Positions 47,196 through 56,483 of a stretch of DNA of 64,000 nt are shown piece by piece. A model generated the notes under the pieces. That model worked only from the letters and a program-made list of their open reading frames with translations, did no database searches and was not told the DNA's origin. The position numbers and the translations under genes were made by a program. This DNA comes from Kiloniella majae (GTDB taxonomy: Bacteria; Pseudomonadota; Alphaproteobacteria; Kiloniellales; Kiloniellaceae), in contig NZ_MTSZ01000001.1 in assembly GCF_002118315.1 (NCBI RefSeq), forward strand, positions 186,001 to 250,000. The letters run 5' to 3'. Numbering within the stretch: position 1 is the stretch's first letter; each line of letters begins with the position of its first letter.

Positions 47196-48203
47196 CTACT
47201 CAACAGCGAGAGCTTTGTTAATCAGCTCTTCACCCCCGTCCACTTTTTCGGCGAAAGCTTTGTAAGATGTTCCCTTAGCAATTTCAAGCCACGCGGCTGC
47301 ATCTTCGTTACTCATTGTAACAACTTCAACGCCAGCACCTTCGTACGCCTCAACCAACTTGGTATCTAGTCCCTTGGCCGCATCAATAAAAAAGTCTTCA
47401 GATTTTTTACCTGCAGCCATTAAAGCGTCTTGCTGTTCTTTATTGAGCTTATTCCAGCTTTTCTTTGACATCAGGAGCGGCTCATACATGAACCACAGTG
47501 CGTTATCGCCGGGTGCTGTCAGACATTTAACCTGTTCATAAATGCGATAGGAAACAAAGCTTCCCGAGCTGGTATTGGCCGCATCCAGCACACCGGTTTG
47601 CATAGCGGAATAAATTTCCGAACTTGGCATAGACGCAATAGAGGCCCCTGCCCCAACCAGCATTTGCTCAAAAGATTTACCGGCAGCACGGGTAACCTGC
47701 CCCTTCATGGTATCAGGACCAAGGATACATTGCTTCTTTGACGCAAATCCGCCTGCAAGCCAGGCATCAGCCAGAACAACTACGCCCGCATCATCTATGA
47801 TTTTCTTGATATCATCCATGAACGCCGATTTATTCAAGCGCGTCGCATGGTCGTGATTTTTGACCAATCCTGGCATATTTGTCGCGTTGAATTCTGGGTG
47901 GCGCCCCGCAGCATAAGCAAGGGGAAAAGCAGAAATATCAAGCTGTCCCTTCACCATTGCGCCCCACTGTTCTTTTGGTTTGAAAAGCGCTTTACCTGGA
48001 TACACTTTTATATCCAAACCAACATTCGCAGCATTGACTTCGCGCGCGATGATTTGAACCATTTCATCTCTAACATCCCCTTTACCACCAGGCCATTGAT
48101 GCGATGCCTTCAGACTTTTTGCCATTGCCGTTTCAGCAAACAATCCACCCGTTAGTACAAAGCTGCCCAGCGCCAACCCAAGCGCCTTTTTTGACATTTT
48201 CAT
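47196..48203 (-). CDS. dctP: TRAP transporter substrate-binding protein
   Basis: A 335-residue DctP-family periplasmic binding protein. The N-terminus has a signal peptide (ALGLALGSFVLTGGLFAETAMA). The mature protein has LKASHQWPGGKGDVRDEM, EQWGAMVKGQLDISAFP near residue 78, the MKGQVTRAAGKSFEQML helix near 167 and NTSSGSFVSYRIYEQVKC near 212. These match the family's ligand-binding groove with its conserved arginine. AGGGAG precedes ATG 48203. It is divergent from a GntR regulator; the gap holds palindromes at 48309-48335. Confidence 0.93.
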   Translation of the reverse strand: MKMSKKALGLALGSFVLTGGLFAETAMAKSLKASHQWPGGKGDVRDEMVQIIAREVNAANVGLDIKVYPGKALFKPKEQWGAMVKGQLDISAFPLAYAAGRHPEFNATNMPGLVKNHDHATRLNKSAFMDDIKKIIDDAGVVVLADAWLAGGFASKKQCILGPDTMKGQVTRAAGKSFEQMLVGAGASIASMPSSEIYSAMQTGVLDAANTSSGSFVSYRIYEQVKCLTAPGDNALWFMYEPLLMSKKSWNKLNKEQQDALMAAGKKSEDFFIDAAKGLDTKLVEAYEGAGVEVVTMSNEDAAAWLEIAKGTSYKAFAEKVDGGEELINKALAVE

Positions 48204-48308
48204 TGGTAGTCTCCCTGTTTAGGTCAGTTTTCCCCAAAGAGAGAAGATGACCTGTTGCTTTTTATAGAATTTTAAATTCGATTTTGAACACAATAAGCCA
48301 GCTTAGAA

Positions 48309-48335
48309 ATACAAGTCAATAATTCTTGTATACAA
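48309..48335. promoter_or_regulatory. overlapping palindromes, candidate GntR operator
   Basis: ATACAAG (48309-48315) and CTTGTAT (48325-48331) form a 7-9-7 inverted repeat, and TTGTATACAA (48326-48335) is a perfect 10-bp palindrome overlapping it. Such TTGTATACAA-like sites are typical of FCD-type GntR regulators. The site lies in the divergent dctP/gntR promoter region. Confidence 0.6.
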
Positions 48336-48454
48336 TAATTATATTTAAATATACAAAATAACCTGTATTATAGTTTTCAATTTCCCGATTTTTGAGTGAT
48401 AAACTCTCTTCAAAACCGCGAAGCACAAACAGTAAAACATCAGGAGTTCTAGGC

Positions 48455-49123
48455 GTGGCGAACATGTCGTCAAATGACTTGAGAAGACAGCTTGAACATG
48501 AAATTGTCCTCGGCGAGATTGTACCGGGCACAAGGTTGGACGAGGTTGCTTTAACCGAACGCTTTGGTGTTTCCAGAACACCTGTCAGAGAATCCTTGCA
48601 ACAACTCAGTATGATGCAACTGGTTGAAATTCGTCCCAGGCGTGGTGCTTTTGTCAAAAAAATGAGTCTAAGAGAACTCGTCGATATGTTTGAAGTTATG
48701 GCCGAGTTAGAAGGTACCTGTGGCAAGCTGGCCGCTGATCGCATGCCCGACGATGAGCGTGATAAACTCAAGGAGTTACACCTCATCACAGAACCACTTG
48801 TCAAAAACAAGGATTACGATGGCTATTACCGCGCCAATGTCGCTTTTCATGAAGCAATATACAAAGGCAGCCATAATGAATTCCTTAGTGATCAGACCAA
48901 GAGTCTGCGAAACCGGTTAACACCATACCGACGTCTTCAGCTACGCCAGAGTAATCGCCTCAATAATTCTTTTCAGGAACATGCTGAAATTACCGAAGCC
49001 ATAACAAGCGGCAACAAAGAATTGGCAGAACAGCTTTTAGGAACGCATGTTACCGTTCAGCGCGGATCCTTTAATGATTTTCTCGCCAGCCTTCCCATGG
49101 ATTTGATTGATCAATCAGCCTAA
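48455..49123 (+). CDS. GntR family regulator (FCD type), probably of malonate genes
   Basis: A 222-residue regulator with an N-terminal winged HTH (about residues 8-70, LTERFGVSRTPVRESLQQL) and a C-terminal helical FCD ligand-binding domain (about 80-215). GTG 48455 is preferred: AGGAG lies 8 nt upstream. The frame opens earlier (TTG 48392) without a ribosome site, and ATG 48464 is an alternative. Its position between dctPQM and matB matches the MatR-type regulator of known mat clusters. The ligand is probably malonate or malonyl-CoA, by inference. Confidence 0.9.
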   Translation: MANMSSNDLRRQLEHEIVLGEIVPGTRLDEVALTERFGVSRTPVRESLQQLSMMQLVEIRPRRGAFVKKMSLRELVDMFEVMAELEGTCGKLAADRMPDDERDKLKELHLITEPLVKNKDYDGYYRANVAFHEAIYKGSHNEFLSDQTKSLRNRLTPYRRLQLRQSNRLNNSFQEHAEITEAITSGNKELAEQLLGTHVTVQRGSFNDFLASLPMDLIDQSA

Positions 49124-49165
49124 CTCAACCACCAAGTTCAAACGTATTTTCTGCATAGAGCTATT

Positions 49166-50722
49166 ATGTCTAAAAATCTTTACGCCCTGTTCCAATCACG
49201 CTTCCCCAATGACATGTCATCTGATTTCATTAAGTCACCGAATGGGGAAAACCTGAGCTACAATGAACTGGATCAACAGACAGCCCAAATGGCTGGGACA
49301 CTATTATCTCTAGGCGTTGAAGCCGGGGATCGCGTTGCCGTACAGGTAGAGAAAACAAAAGAAGCCGTTGTTCTCTATTTGGCGTGTTTGAGGATCGGCG
49401 CTATTTATCTGCCGCTCAACACTGCCTATACTGCAGATGAGCTTGATTATTTTATGGGGGATGCACAGCCCCATGCCATGGTTTGCACACCCGAAAAATA
49501 CAAGAAGCTTGAAACAGTTGCGCAGCGAAATTCAGTTCCCCATCTTCTGACCCTAAGCAATAACGGAACAGGCGGCCTGATGGATCTGTTCAAGCGGGCA
49601 TTACCTCATCATGAAGTAAAGGATGTTTTTGGTGATGACATTGCCGCGATCCTCTATACATCGGGCACGACGGGACGATCAAAAGGTGCGATGCTTAGCC
49701 ATGATAATCTAGCCAGTAATGCCGATGTTTTACACAAGTATTGGGGATGGGTACCTAATGACATCCTCTTACATGCCCTGCCAATATTTCATGTCCACGG
49801 TCTTTTTGTAGCGATACACTGCGTGCTGATGAACGGTTCAGGGATGTGGTTTTTGCCCAAATTTAACACTGAAGAGATAATCAGTCTCCTTCCAAAGAGT
49901 ACTGTGATGATGGGGGTTCCCACCTTTTACACCCGCTTGTTGGATCACCCCGGCTTTCATCAAACCGTATGCCAGAACATGAGATTATTCATTTCAGGCT
50001 CAGCTCCCCTTTTGGAAGATACTTTTGAGCAGTTTTCAAAACGTATCGGCATGACCATTCTCGAGCGATACGGCATGACAGAGGCCGGTATGATTACATC
50101 TAATCCTCTTGGTAACCCTCAGGATAATTCTCGACAGAGTGATCGCATTGCCGGGACAGTTGGTTATCCGCTTCCCGGGGTTCAAGCAAGATTGTCAAAA
50201 AGCACACCCGATGAAGATAGCAGAGATGAAGATGTGGGGGTTCTGGAGATAAAAGGGCCAAACGTTTTTAAAGGCTATTGGAAAATGCCGGAAAAAACCG
50301 CAGAAGAATTCACCAAAGATGGCTTTTTCATAACAGGGGATATCGCAACAATTGCCGAGGACAACCGCGTTGCCATCGTCGGGCGCGCCAAAGATCTAAT
50401 CATCAGTGGTGGCTACAATGTCTATCCCAAAGAAATAGAACAACTTATTGATACTATTGATGAAGTAAAGGAATCTGCTGTTATCGGTGTCCAGCATCCA
50501 GACTTCGGTGAAGCCGTTGTCGCCATTATTATCAGCGATAATACAAACAATTTACACGAAGCGTATATTCTTAATCACCTAAAAGATCAACTTGCACGGT
50601 TTAAACAGCCAAAAGCGATTTTTTTCCTTGATGAGCTCCCCAGAAATACAATGGGAAAAGTTCAGAAGAACATCTTGAGACAGAAATATGTTGATTTATT
50701 CTCAAATGTTCTTTCCAAGTGA
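49166..50722 (+). CDS. matB: malonyl-CoA synthetase
   Basis: An acyl-CoA synthetase of 518 residues that activates malonate with ATP and CoA. The AMP-binding P-loop TSGTTGRSKGAMLSH lies near residue 169. Other adenylation motifs are PIFHVHGLFVA near 210, MGVPTFYTRLL near 248, ERYGMTEAGM near 301, FITGDIA near 390 and the GGYNVYPKEIE hinge near 412. The MatB-like FHVHGLF and YGMTEAGM patterns favour malonate over other short acids. It follows gntR by 42 nt, opposite the TRAP operon. No matA (malonyl-CoA decarboxylase) is present in the window. Confidence 0.88.
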   Translation: MSKNLYALFQSRFPNDMSSDFIKSPNGENLSYNELDQQTAQMAGTLLSLGVEAGDRVAVQVEKTKEAVVLYLACLRIGAIYLPLNTAYTADELDYFMGDAQPHAMVCTPEKYKKLETVAQRNSVPHLLTLSNNGTGGLMDLFKRALPHHEVKDVFGDDIAAILYTSGTTGRSKGAMLSHDNLASNADVLHKYWGWVPNDILLHALPIFHVHGLFVAIHCVLMNGSGMWFLPKFNTEEIISLLPKSTVMMGVPTFYTRLLDHPGFHQTVCQNMRLFISGSAPLLEDTFEQFSKRIGMTILERYGMTEAGMITSNPLGNPQDNSRQSDRIAGTVGYPLPGVQARLSKSTPDEDSRDEDVGVLEIKGPNVFKGYWKMPEKTAEEFTKDGFFITGDIATIAEDNRVAIVGRAKDLIISGGYNVYPKEIEQLIDTIDEVKESAVIGVQHPDFGEAVVAIIISDNTNNLHEAYILNHLKDQLARFKQPKAIFFLDELPRNTMGKVQKNILRQKYVDLFSNVLSK

Positions 50723-50843
50723 GATCAAGCTGTCTAAAAACTATACTTAAGGACATAGTTCACTAAAACTTCCAACTCCCATAATTATAATTAACTATCA
50801 AATACTTACACCAAAATTATAATAGATTTATGTACATAAACTG

Positions 50844-52226
50844 ATGCTTTTTAATTCCCAGATATTCTTGTTAATTTTTTTGCCGTTAACTTTACTGGGT
50901 TACTATTACGTCTCAAAACGTCCGAAAATAAGAGAGTGGTTGCTAATCCTGGCTTCTATAGTATTTTATGGATATTGGGATTTTAGATTGATCCCTCTAT
51001 TAGTAACGTCAGTTATTATTAACTGGTTTTTATCTTGGGCACTCCAGTCTTCTCTACAAAAGTTAACCGTTATTATTGGTATATTGGTCAATTTAGGTAT
51101 TATTGGCGTCTTTAAATATGCTGATTTTTTTTCAGAATCATTCGCTTGGCTTCAAGGAGACACACACCAATCCTTAAACATTATTCTTCCGCTCGGTATT
51201 AGCTTTTTTACATTTCAACAAATCTCGTACTTGGTAGATCGTTATAAAGAAAACGCTCCTCTTTATAATTTTCGAAAGTACTTTTTATACGTATGTTTTT
51301 TTCCACAGTTAATTGCAGGTCCAATTGTTCGCCATAATGAGTTTATTCATCAACTCAAGCTTTCTCCTTTGCGAGAAGGGCTTTACGAACGTTTATCAAG
51401 AGGGGCGACACTATTAACTATTGGTTTGATCAAAAAAGTTTTTTTTGCAGATACAGCAGCTAAAATTGCAGACCCTCTATTTCAATCTGCAGAAATTGCC
51501 CAATTACCCTTTATGGATGTTTGGCTCGCAACAGCTGCTTTTACCGTACAAATTTATTTTGATTTCTCTGGCTACTCAGACATGGCTATTGGTATGGCAT
51601 TCATGTTTGGATTTACTTTACCAATAAATTTCAATGCCCCCTATCGCGCCCTTTCAATTCAAGATTTTTGGCGACGTTGGCATATTACTCTTTCCCACTT
51701 CCTTCGCGATTACCTCTACATACCGATGGGGGGGAGCCGTTCAGGAATTTCACGACAAATGCTTGCCCTCATTATCACTATGTTCTTGGGTGGTCTGTGG
51801 CACGGAGCAGGTTGGACATTTGTTGTTTGGGGGCTAATGCATGGGTTAGCATTGGGATTATGTACCTTATGGCAAACAACAAATGTCCAACTCCCTAAAA
51901 CCATCAGTTGGATGACCACATTACTCTTTGTTATGATTGCCTGGATACTATTCCGTGCTCCAGATTTTAACGTTGCAATGGGTATGATTCTAAGTTTAGT
52001 AGAAGTTAATCAATTCGGCGTAACAACAGGTAACTATGGCGCCAATCCTTTTCTCCTTGTAATCGCCGCAGGGGCCGCGCTTATGGGGCCAACAAGCCAA
52101 AAAATAGCTTTAAAGTCGAATTACAACACCCCCTTCGTAGCTGCGCCAATAGCACTAGCGCTGATCTTAATTATAATACAAGTCGGATCACAGACCCATC
52201 CTGACTTTATTTATTTTCAGTTTTAA
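50844..52226 (+). CDS. MBOAT family O-acyltransferase (AlgI-like)
   Basis: A 460-residue polytopic membrane protein of the MBOAT family that moves acyl groups across the membrane for polysaccharide O-acetylation. Family marks are LPLGISFFTFQQISYLVDRY, FFPQLIAGPIVRH, the DFSGYSDMAIGMAFMFG block and FWRRWHITLSHFLRDYLYIPMGG. The catalytic histidine lies in GGLWHGAGWTFVVWGLMHG. It lies 10 nt upstream of an SGNH-type partner. The gene is AT-rich compared with neighbours, which may indicate transfer. No polysaccharide biosynthesis genes are nearby. Confidence 0.92.
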   Translation: MLFNSQIFLLIFLPLTLLGYYYVSKRPKIREWLLILASIVFYGYWDFRLIPLLVTSVIINWFLSWALQSSLQKLTVIIGILVNLGIIGVFKYADFFSESFAWLQGDTHQSLNIILPLGISFFTFQQISYLVDRYKENAPLYNFRKYFLYVCFFPQLIAGPIVRHNEFIHQLKLSPLREGLYERLSRGATLLTIGLIKKVFFADTAAKIADPLFQSAEIAQLPFMDVWLATAAFTVQIYFDFSGYSDMAIGMAFMFGFTLPINFNAPYRALSIQDFWRRWHITLSHFLRDYLYIPMGGSRSGISRQMLALIITMFLGGLWHGAGWTFVVWGLMHGLALGLCTLWQTTNVQLPKTISWMTTLLFVMIAWILFRAPDFNVAMGMILSLVEVNQFGVTTGNYGANPFLLVIAAGAALMGPTSQKIALKSNYNTPFVAAPIALALILIIIQVGSQTHPDFIYFQF

Positions 52227-52236
52227 AGCCGAGACT

Positions 52237-53274
52237 ATGATCTGGAAATCTTATTGGGCCGTTTTAAGCAAAACCATTGTTATTGGAATGGCGTTCGTTT
52301 TAATGATGATAGCCGTCATCGATCCCTATGATAATTTGCCATTTTCGCCTGATTTCAAACGAACAGCAATGGCAAGTAATCAGCGTTTTTCTTACCCGGC
52401 AATTGCTAGAAACGATCAATTTGATAGCGCTGTTTTTGGCACGTCAACAACCCGATTGCTTAACCCGGAAAGCTTAAATCAATATATAGGTGGAAACTTC
52501 GCTAATTTATCTATGAACAGCGCAACTTCCTATGAACAATTTCGATTGTTTGAAGTTTTTATAAAAACCCACCCGGCACCCAAGAACATTATTATTGGTC
52601 TGGATATAGTATGGTGTAATGCTGGTAAAGATGCAGATAAATATACATTTCGCGCCTTTCCGGAATGGATGTACGACAACAACCCCTGGAATGATATTCC
52701 ACATATGCTAAACTTTAAAACCTTAGAAACATTGGGTAAGCAAGCTGGGTATTTAATAGGAATTAAAGATGCTAAATACCTACCAACCGGGTACGCAAAC
52801 TTTCTTCCCCCAATTGAAAAATATGATTTAAATAAAGCCCGTTTGAATATTTACGGCTCGGAAACACCTAAAGAGAAAACGCCTACAAGCGAACCAGCTC
52901 AATATAACCCGAATGATTTCAACTATCCAAGCCACGACTACTTGGAAAATATGTTGGATAAAATACCCGCAGAGACTAAAAAAATTCTAATGTTTGTTCC
53001 CTACCATCGCTACATACAAGCCACACCTGGCTCATTATCAGCGGCTCAATGGAAAGAATGTAAGAATCGAATAATAGCAATGAGTGCTACTCGCAAAAAC
53101 TCTTTCCTGATTGATTTTATGATACCATCTTTAATTACAAACAAAGATGAAAACTATTGGGACCCGCTGCACTATACCGAAGAACTCTCCGAAGATATCA
53201 TCAAATCTGTTGTAAAGGGGGTGAAAAATGAACCTGCGCCGCATAACACTTATCAAATTTTAGATCCCTATTAA
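52237..53274 (+). CDS. SGNH-like partner of the MBOAT acyltransferase
   Basis: A 345-residue protein with one N-terminal membrane anchor (TIVIGMAFVLMMIAVIDPY) and a periplasmic domain. It carries a GTSTTRLL motif near residue 68 (nucleophile-type serine or threonine) and DPLHYTEE near 307, with the aspartate-histidine of an SGNH/AlgX-like fold. It resembles the periplasmic acetyltransferase partner of AlgI-like proteins, with WDPLHY as a typical D-x-x-H. The substrate glycan is unknown. It is AT-rich like its partner and 10 nt downstream of it. Confidence 0.7.
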   Translation: MIWKSYWAVLSKTIVIGMAFVLMMIAVIDPYDNLPFSPDFKRTAMASNQRFSYPAIARNDQFDSAVFGTSTTRLLNPESLNQYIGGNFANLSMNSATSYEQFRLFEVFIKTHPAPKNIIIGLDIVWCNAGKDADKYTFRAFPEWMYDNNPWNDIPHMLNFKTLETLGKQAGYLIGIKDAKYLPTGYANFLPPIEKYDLNKARLNIYGSETPKEKTPTSEPAQYNPNDFNYPSHDYLENMLDKIPAETKKILMFVPYHRYIQATPGSLSAAQWKECKNRIIAMSATRKNSFLIDFMIPSLITNKDENYWDPLHYTEELSEDIIKSVVKGVKNEPAPHNTYQILDPY

Positions 53275-53380
53275 TACTGCTCTCGTCAATATTAATAGTA
53301 AAATAATTCTACCTATTTAGGATAAAGCAATAATTAAACTATACCTTAAGTTATCATGACTATCTTTCACCATAGTCATC

Positions 53381-54817
53381 ATGAATTTTGGTCAAGATAT
53401 GAACGCGCTTAAGCTGGATAGTGTTAAATCAGACAGTCTGCATTTATCAGAACTGGTCAGTGCCATCAGTACCGCACTGGACATGACCGAAGGACAGCCT
53501 ATTGGCCACTGTGTCCGGAGTTGTTGGGTTGGCATTCATATCGGTCAGGAAATTGGCTTAAGTGATCATGACTTGTCTGAGCTTTACTATATGATTCTTC
53601 TTAAGGATTTGGGTTGCAGTAGTAATGCAGCCCGCATTTGCCAACTTTATTTAACCGATGATCAAAAATTCAAACACGACTTCAAAAAAATAAACGGCAG
53701 CCTGCCACAGGCTTTGCGGTTTGTGCTTTCCCATACAGGACTGCAAGCAAGTTTAAGTGAACGATTTCAGGCTATTATCAAGATATTGCAAGAAGGCGGC
53801 GAAATCGCGCGCGAGCTTATCGAAACACGGTGCCATCGGGGGGCTGAAATAGCCCTCAAAATGCGGTTCTCACAAAAGGTCGCTGATGGTATTTTAAATC
53901 TGGATGAACGATGGGATGGCAAAGGTTTGCCCGCTGGAGTATCTGGCATGGATATTCCCGTCTTTGCCCGCCTAGCCCTATTGTCACAGGTCGTGGACGT
54001 TTTCCATACTTCTGATGGTCGGCATGCTGCATTAAAAGAAGTTCGCTCCAGATCCGGCACCTGGTTTGAACCTGACATGGTCGCAGCTTTTGAGCGTATC
54101 GCAGTCCAGGACAAGTTCTGGGAAGAACTCAATAATCCAGACCTTGAAAACGTAATACAAGATTTGATTTTCCCGACACATGATGTCACCGTTGACGAAG
54201 ATTATCTCGATGACATTGCTGCTGCTTTTGCCAAGGTCATTGATGCGAAGAGCCCTTTTACCCATGGCCACAGCGAAAGAGTTATGGGGTACAGTGATTT
54301 AATCGCAGAGAAAATGGGTGTTCCCAATCACAAAAGGCGGTGGCTTAAACGCGCAGCTCTGCTGCACGACATCGGTAAATTAGGTATTAGCAACAGCGTT
54401 CTAGATAAACCCGGAAAACTGACCGATGAAGAGTTTGCAATGATTAAAATGCATCCGGTTTTTTCCGTAAACATTCTAAAAAACATTGCTGCTTTTTCTG
54501 ATATATCCCCGATCGCAGGTGGTCATCATGAAAGACTGGACGGTAAAGGATACCCCAATGGATTACACGGAAATGAAATCGACATGGAAATCAGGATCGT
54601 AACTGTTGCCGATATTTTTGACGCTCTTACCGCGGATCGTCCTTACCGTGCAGCAATGCCAATCGAAAAAGCCATTTCCATAATGGATGATATGGTTGAC
54701 AGTGCGATTGACTCCCAATGCTACAAGGCATTGAAATCAGTTCTTAAGGAAATTGCCCGATTGAACTCGTCTCTTCAGGATACACTTGCCAGAGCCGGCG
54801 TAAAAGAAACCGCTTAA
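53381..54817 (+). CDS. tandem HD / HD-GYP domain protein
   Basis: A 478-residue cytoplasmic protein with two HD-type halves. The C-terminal half (about residues 285-460) is a normal HD-GYP domain with LLHDIGKLGI, GHHERLDGKGYPNGLHG and the VADIFDALTADRPYR signature, so it probably degrades cyclic di-GMP. The N-terminal half (about 30-230) keeps the pattern but reads LLKDLGCS where HD is expected, then DERWDGKGLPAGVSG, and is probably not catalytic. No sensory domain is visible. It has an AT-rich intergenic region on its 5' side with no clear ribosome site. Confidence 0.9.
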   Translation: MNFGQDMNALKLDSVKSDSLHLSELVSAISTALDMTEGQPIGHCVRSCWVGIHIGQEIGLSDHDLSELYYMILLKDLGCSSNAARICQLYLTDDQKFKHDFKKINGSLPQALRFVLSHTGLQASLSERFQAIIKILQEGGEIARELIETRCHRGAEIALKMRFSQKVADGILNLDERWDGKGLPAGVSGMDIPVFARLALLSQVVDVFHTSDGRHAALKEVRSRSGTWFEPDMVAAFERIAVQDKFWEELNNPDLENVIQDLIFPTHDVTVDEDYLDDIAAAFAKVIDAKSPFTHGHSERVMGYSDLIAEKMGVPNHKRRWLKRAALLHDIGKLGISNSVLDKPGKLTDEEFAMIKMHPVFSVNILKNIAAFSDISPIAGGHHERLDGKGYPNGLHGNEIDMEIRIVTVADIFDALTADRPYRAAMPIEKAISIMDDMVDSAIDSQCYKALKSVLKEIARLNSSLQDTLARAGVKETA

Positions 54818-54907
54818 GAAATATGTTCTCGATCACAAAGCGACCCCGATATTCTGAAGAATACTCAGGGCCGTTTCGGTTATTTATTCCAAGATATATC
54901 CTGACAA

Positions 54908-55114
54908 CTAGGAAGAATGAAGTTTGCGGTACTCGTCCGTTTGCAAACCGCCAGCCCCCCAATTTTCAAGCGCAACTTCATCAATCACGACATAGGTTGT
55001 ATTCGGATCTTTATCCAACACATCTTGTAAAAGATCTGTGACACCCTTGATCAACCGAGCTTTTTGCTCTTTGGTCACGCCTTCATCAGTAACTTTTATA
55101 TTCACGTAAGGCAT
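54908..55114 (-). CDS. 4-oxalocrotonate tautomerase family protein
   Basis: A 68-residue 4-OT fold protein starting MPYVNIKVTDEGVT, so the catalytic proline is residue 2 and becomes the N-terminus after Met removal. The EQKARLIKGVTDLLQ helix and NTTYVVIDEV strand are typical. ATG 55114 is chosen over earlier in-frame codons because it places the proline correctly. It is a single gene of unknown substrate. Confidence 0.85.
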   Translation of the reverse strand: MPYVNIKVTDEGVTKEQKARLIKGVTDLLQDVLDKDPNTTYVVIDEVALENWGAGGLQTDEYRKLHSS

Positions 55115-55325
55115 TTCATACATCCAATAGCTTATAAAAAATAATCCTATTAGCATCGGGCAAATTTCCTGACACTAAATCAAAGCAATCTTTGATATAA
55201 CCTTTTAGCAGTCTTCAACAAGGGTAAGAGCCCGAAATCGCTAATAATTTTCTTATAATCATACAATTAATATAGATGAAGGATGTGCTCGTCGTAAAAC
55301 AGGACAAACGAGCACGATCTTTAAA

Positions 55326-55937
55326 TCAATTGAGCAGGCCTTCTGCCGCAAGGGCCGCCTGTGTTTTTTCACGCGATGCAACGCGTTTCACAAAAGCAGA
55401 AAGATTTGGAACTTTATCAAGTTTTATTCCAACAAAATTCGACCAGTTGCTAACAACAAAAAGATACGCATCAGCAACAGAAAATTTATCGCCTAGTAGA
55501 TAGTCTCTACCATCAGAAAGGATTTTCTCAAAATGAGCCATTTTCTTCAAGACATTCGCTTCAGCAGGCGCGCGTGCATCACCATCGGCTTTTCCCGTAA
55601 AAAAAGGGCCAAAAGCTTTATGAAGCTCCGAAGAGATAAAATTAAGGTGTCCTTGAAGCCTGGCGCGGTCAATCGAACCTGACACGGGCACAAGATCGGC
55701 TTCCGGCTTTTGATCCGCCAGATACTGAAGGATAGCTGCACCCTCGGTCAAAACCTCACCATTGTTTAATTTCAATGCAGGAACGTATCCATTAGGGTTA
55801 ACGTCTAAGAAATCTTCTCCGCTTTCCGTTTTTTTAATCTCGGTATCAACTTTCTCAATATCGAAATCCTGCCCGAGTTCATGCAGTACAATATGAGACG
55901 CAAGAGAACAGGCACCAGGTTTGTAATAAAGCTTCAT
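55326..55937 (-). CDS. gstA: glutathione S-transferase (beta-class-like)
   Basis: A 203-residue glutathione transferase. The N-terminal thioredoxin-like domain reads MKLYYKPGACSLASHIVLHE. The cysteine at residue 10 and NGYVPALKLNNGEVLTEG near 54 are typical of beta-class enzymes. The C-terminal helical domain ends in a short variant tail. ATG 55937 has GAGG at 9 nt upstream. It is divergent from the HxlR regulator with a 183-nt gap, so that regulator probably controls it. Confidence 0.9.
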   Translation of the reverse strand: MKLYYKPGACSLASHIVLHELGQDFDIEKVDTEIKKTESGEDFLDVNPNGYVPALKLNNGEVLTEGAAILQYLADQKPEADLVPVSGSIDRARLQGHLNFISSELHKAFGPFFTGKADGDARAPAEANVLKKMAHFEKILSDGRDYLLGDKFSVADAYLFVVSNWSNFVGIKLDKVPNLSAFVKRVASREKTQAALAAEGLLN

Positions 55938-56000
55938 AAGATTTTTCCTCAATATGTGGTTCGTGATAACCAATGAGGTAAGATTACTAGTTACTTTTGT

Positions 56001-56037
56001 AAACTATATGATAGAATGATACTTAATTATATAGTTT
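56001..56037. promoter_or_regulatory. inverted repeat between gst and hxlR
   Basis: AAACTATAT (56001-56009) and ATATAGTTT (56029-56037) form perfect arms 19 nt apart in the divergent promoter region. This is a candidate HxlR-type operator. A GGTAACC/GGTAAC direct repeat lies at about 56043-56068. Confidence 0.5.
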
Positions 56038-56120
56038 CACTATGGTAACCCGGTTTCCTTTTGGTAACGCGTTAATATCTGAGAGTTACGAGTAATAATA
56101 CTAAATGAGAGAGAACTATT

Positions 56121-56474
56121 GTGGCCTTAAAGATGCGAAAGAACCAAAGCGGTGATGTGCCTTACAATTGCCCATTATCAGAATGTATGGCCATTCTGGG
56201 AGGTGCCTGGACCACAAACCTCATCTGGTATCTATCTGGAGGCCCTCGCCGCTTCAGCGAACTGAAACACGATCTGGCAGGAATATCAGCAAAAATGCTA
56301 GCAACACGGCTAAAAGAGCTGGAAAGCAAAATGGTCGTCAATCGCCAAGTATTGCCAACATCTCCACCCTCGGTCGAATACAGTTTGACTGACCTGGGTG
56401 AAGAGCTTGTCCCAGCGATCAACGCTATTGTCGAAGTCGGTCACAAAATCAAACTGCGAAATGGAAAGGTATAA
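56121..56474 (+). CDS. HxlR family regulator
   Basis: A 117-residue HxlR-type winged-helix regulator (CPLSECMAILGGAWTTNLIWYL near residue 17, RRFSELKHDLAGISAKMLATRLKEL near 43). The cysteine-containing N-terminus suggests redox or electrophile sensing, as in related regulators, but this is inference. GTG 56121 is the start, with GAGAG upstream. It is divergent from the glutathione transferase gene, which fits detoxification control. Confidence 0.88.
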   Translation: MALKMRKNQSGDVPYNCPLSECMAILGGAWTTNLIWYLSGGPRRFSELKHDLAGISAKMLATRLKELESKMVVNRQVLPTSPPSVEYSLTDLGEELVPAINAIVEVGHKIKLRNGKV

Positions 56475-56483
56475 GCGGAAATG

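Noticed and set aside
55285-55315. GTGCTCGT/ACGAGCAC hairpin after the glutathione transferase gene
   Set aside because: It could end the minus-strand transcript but has no T-run in that direction, so it was not called as a terminator.
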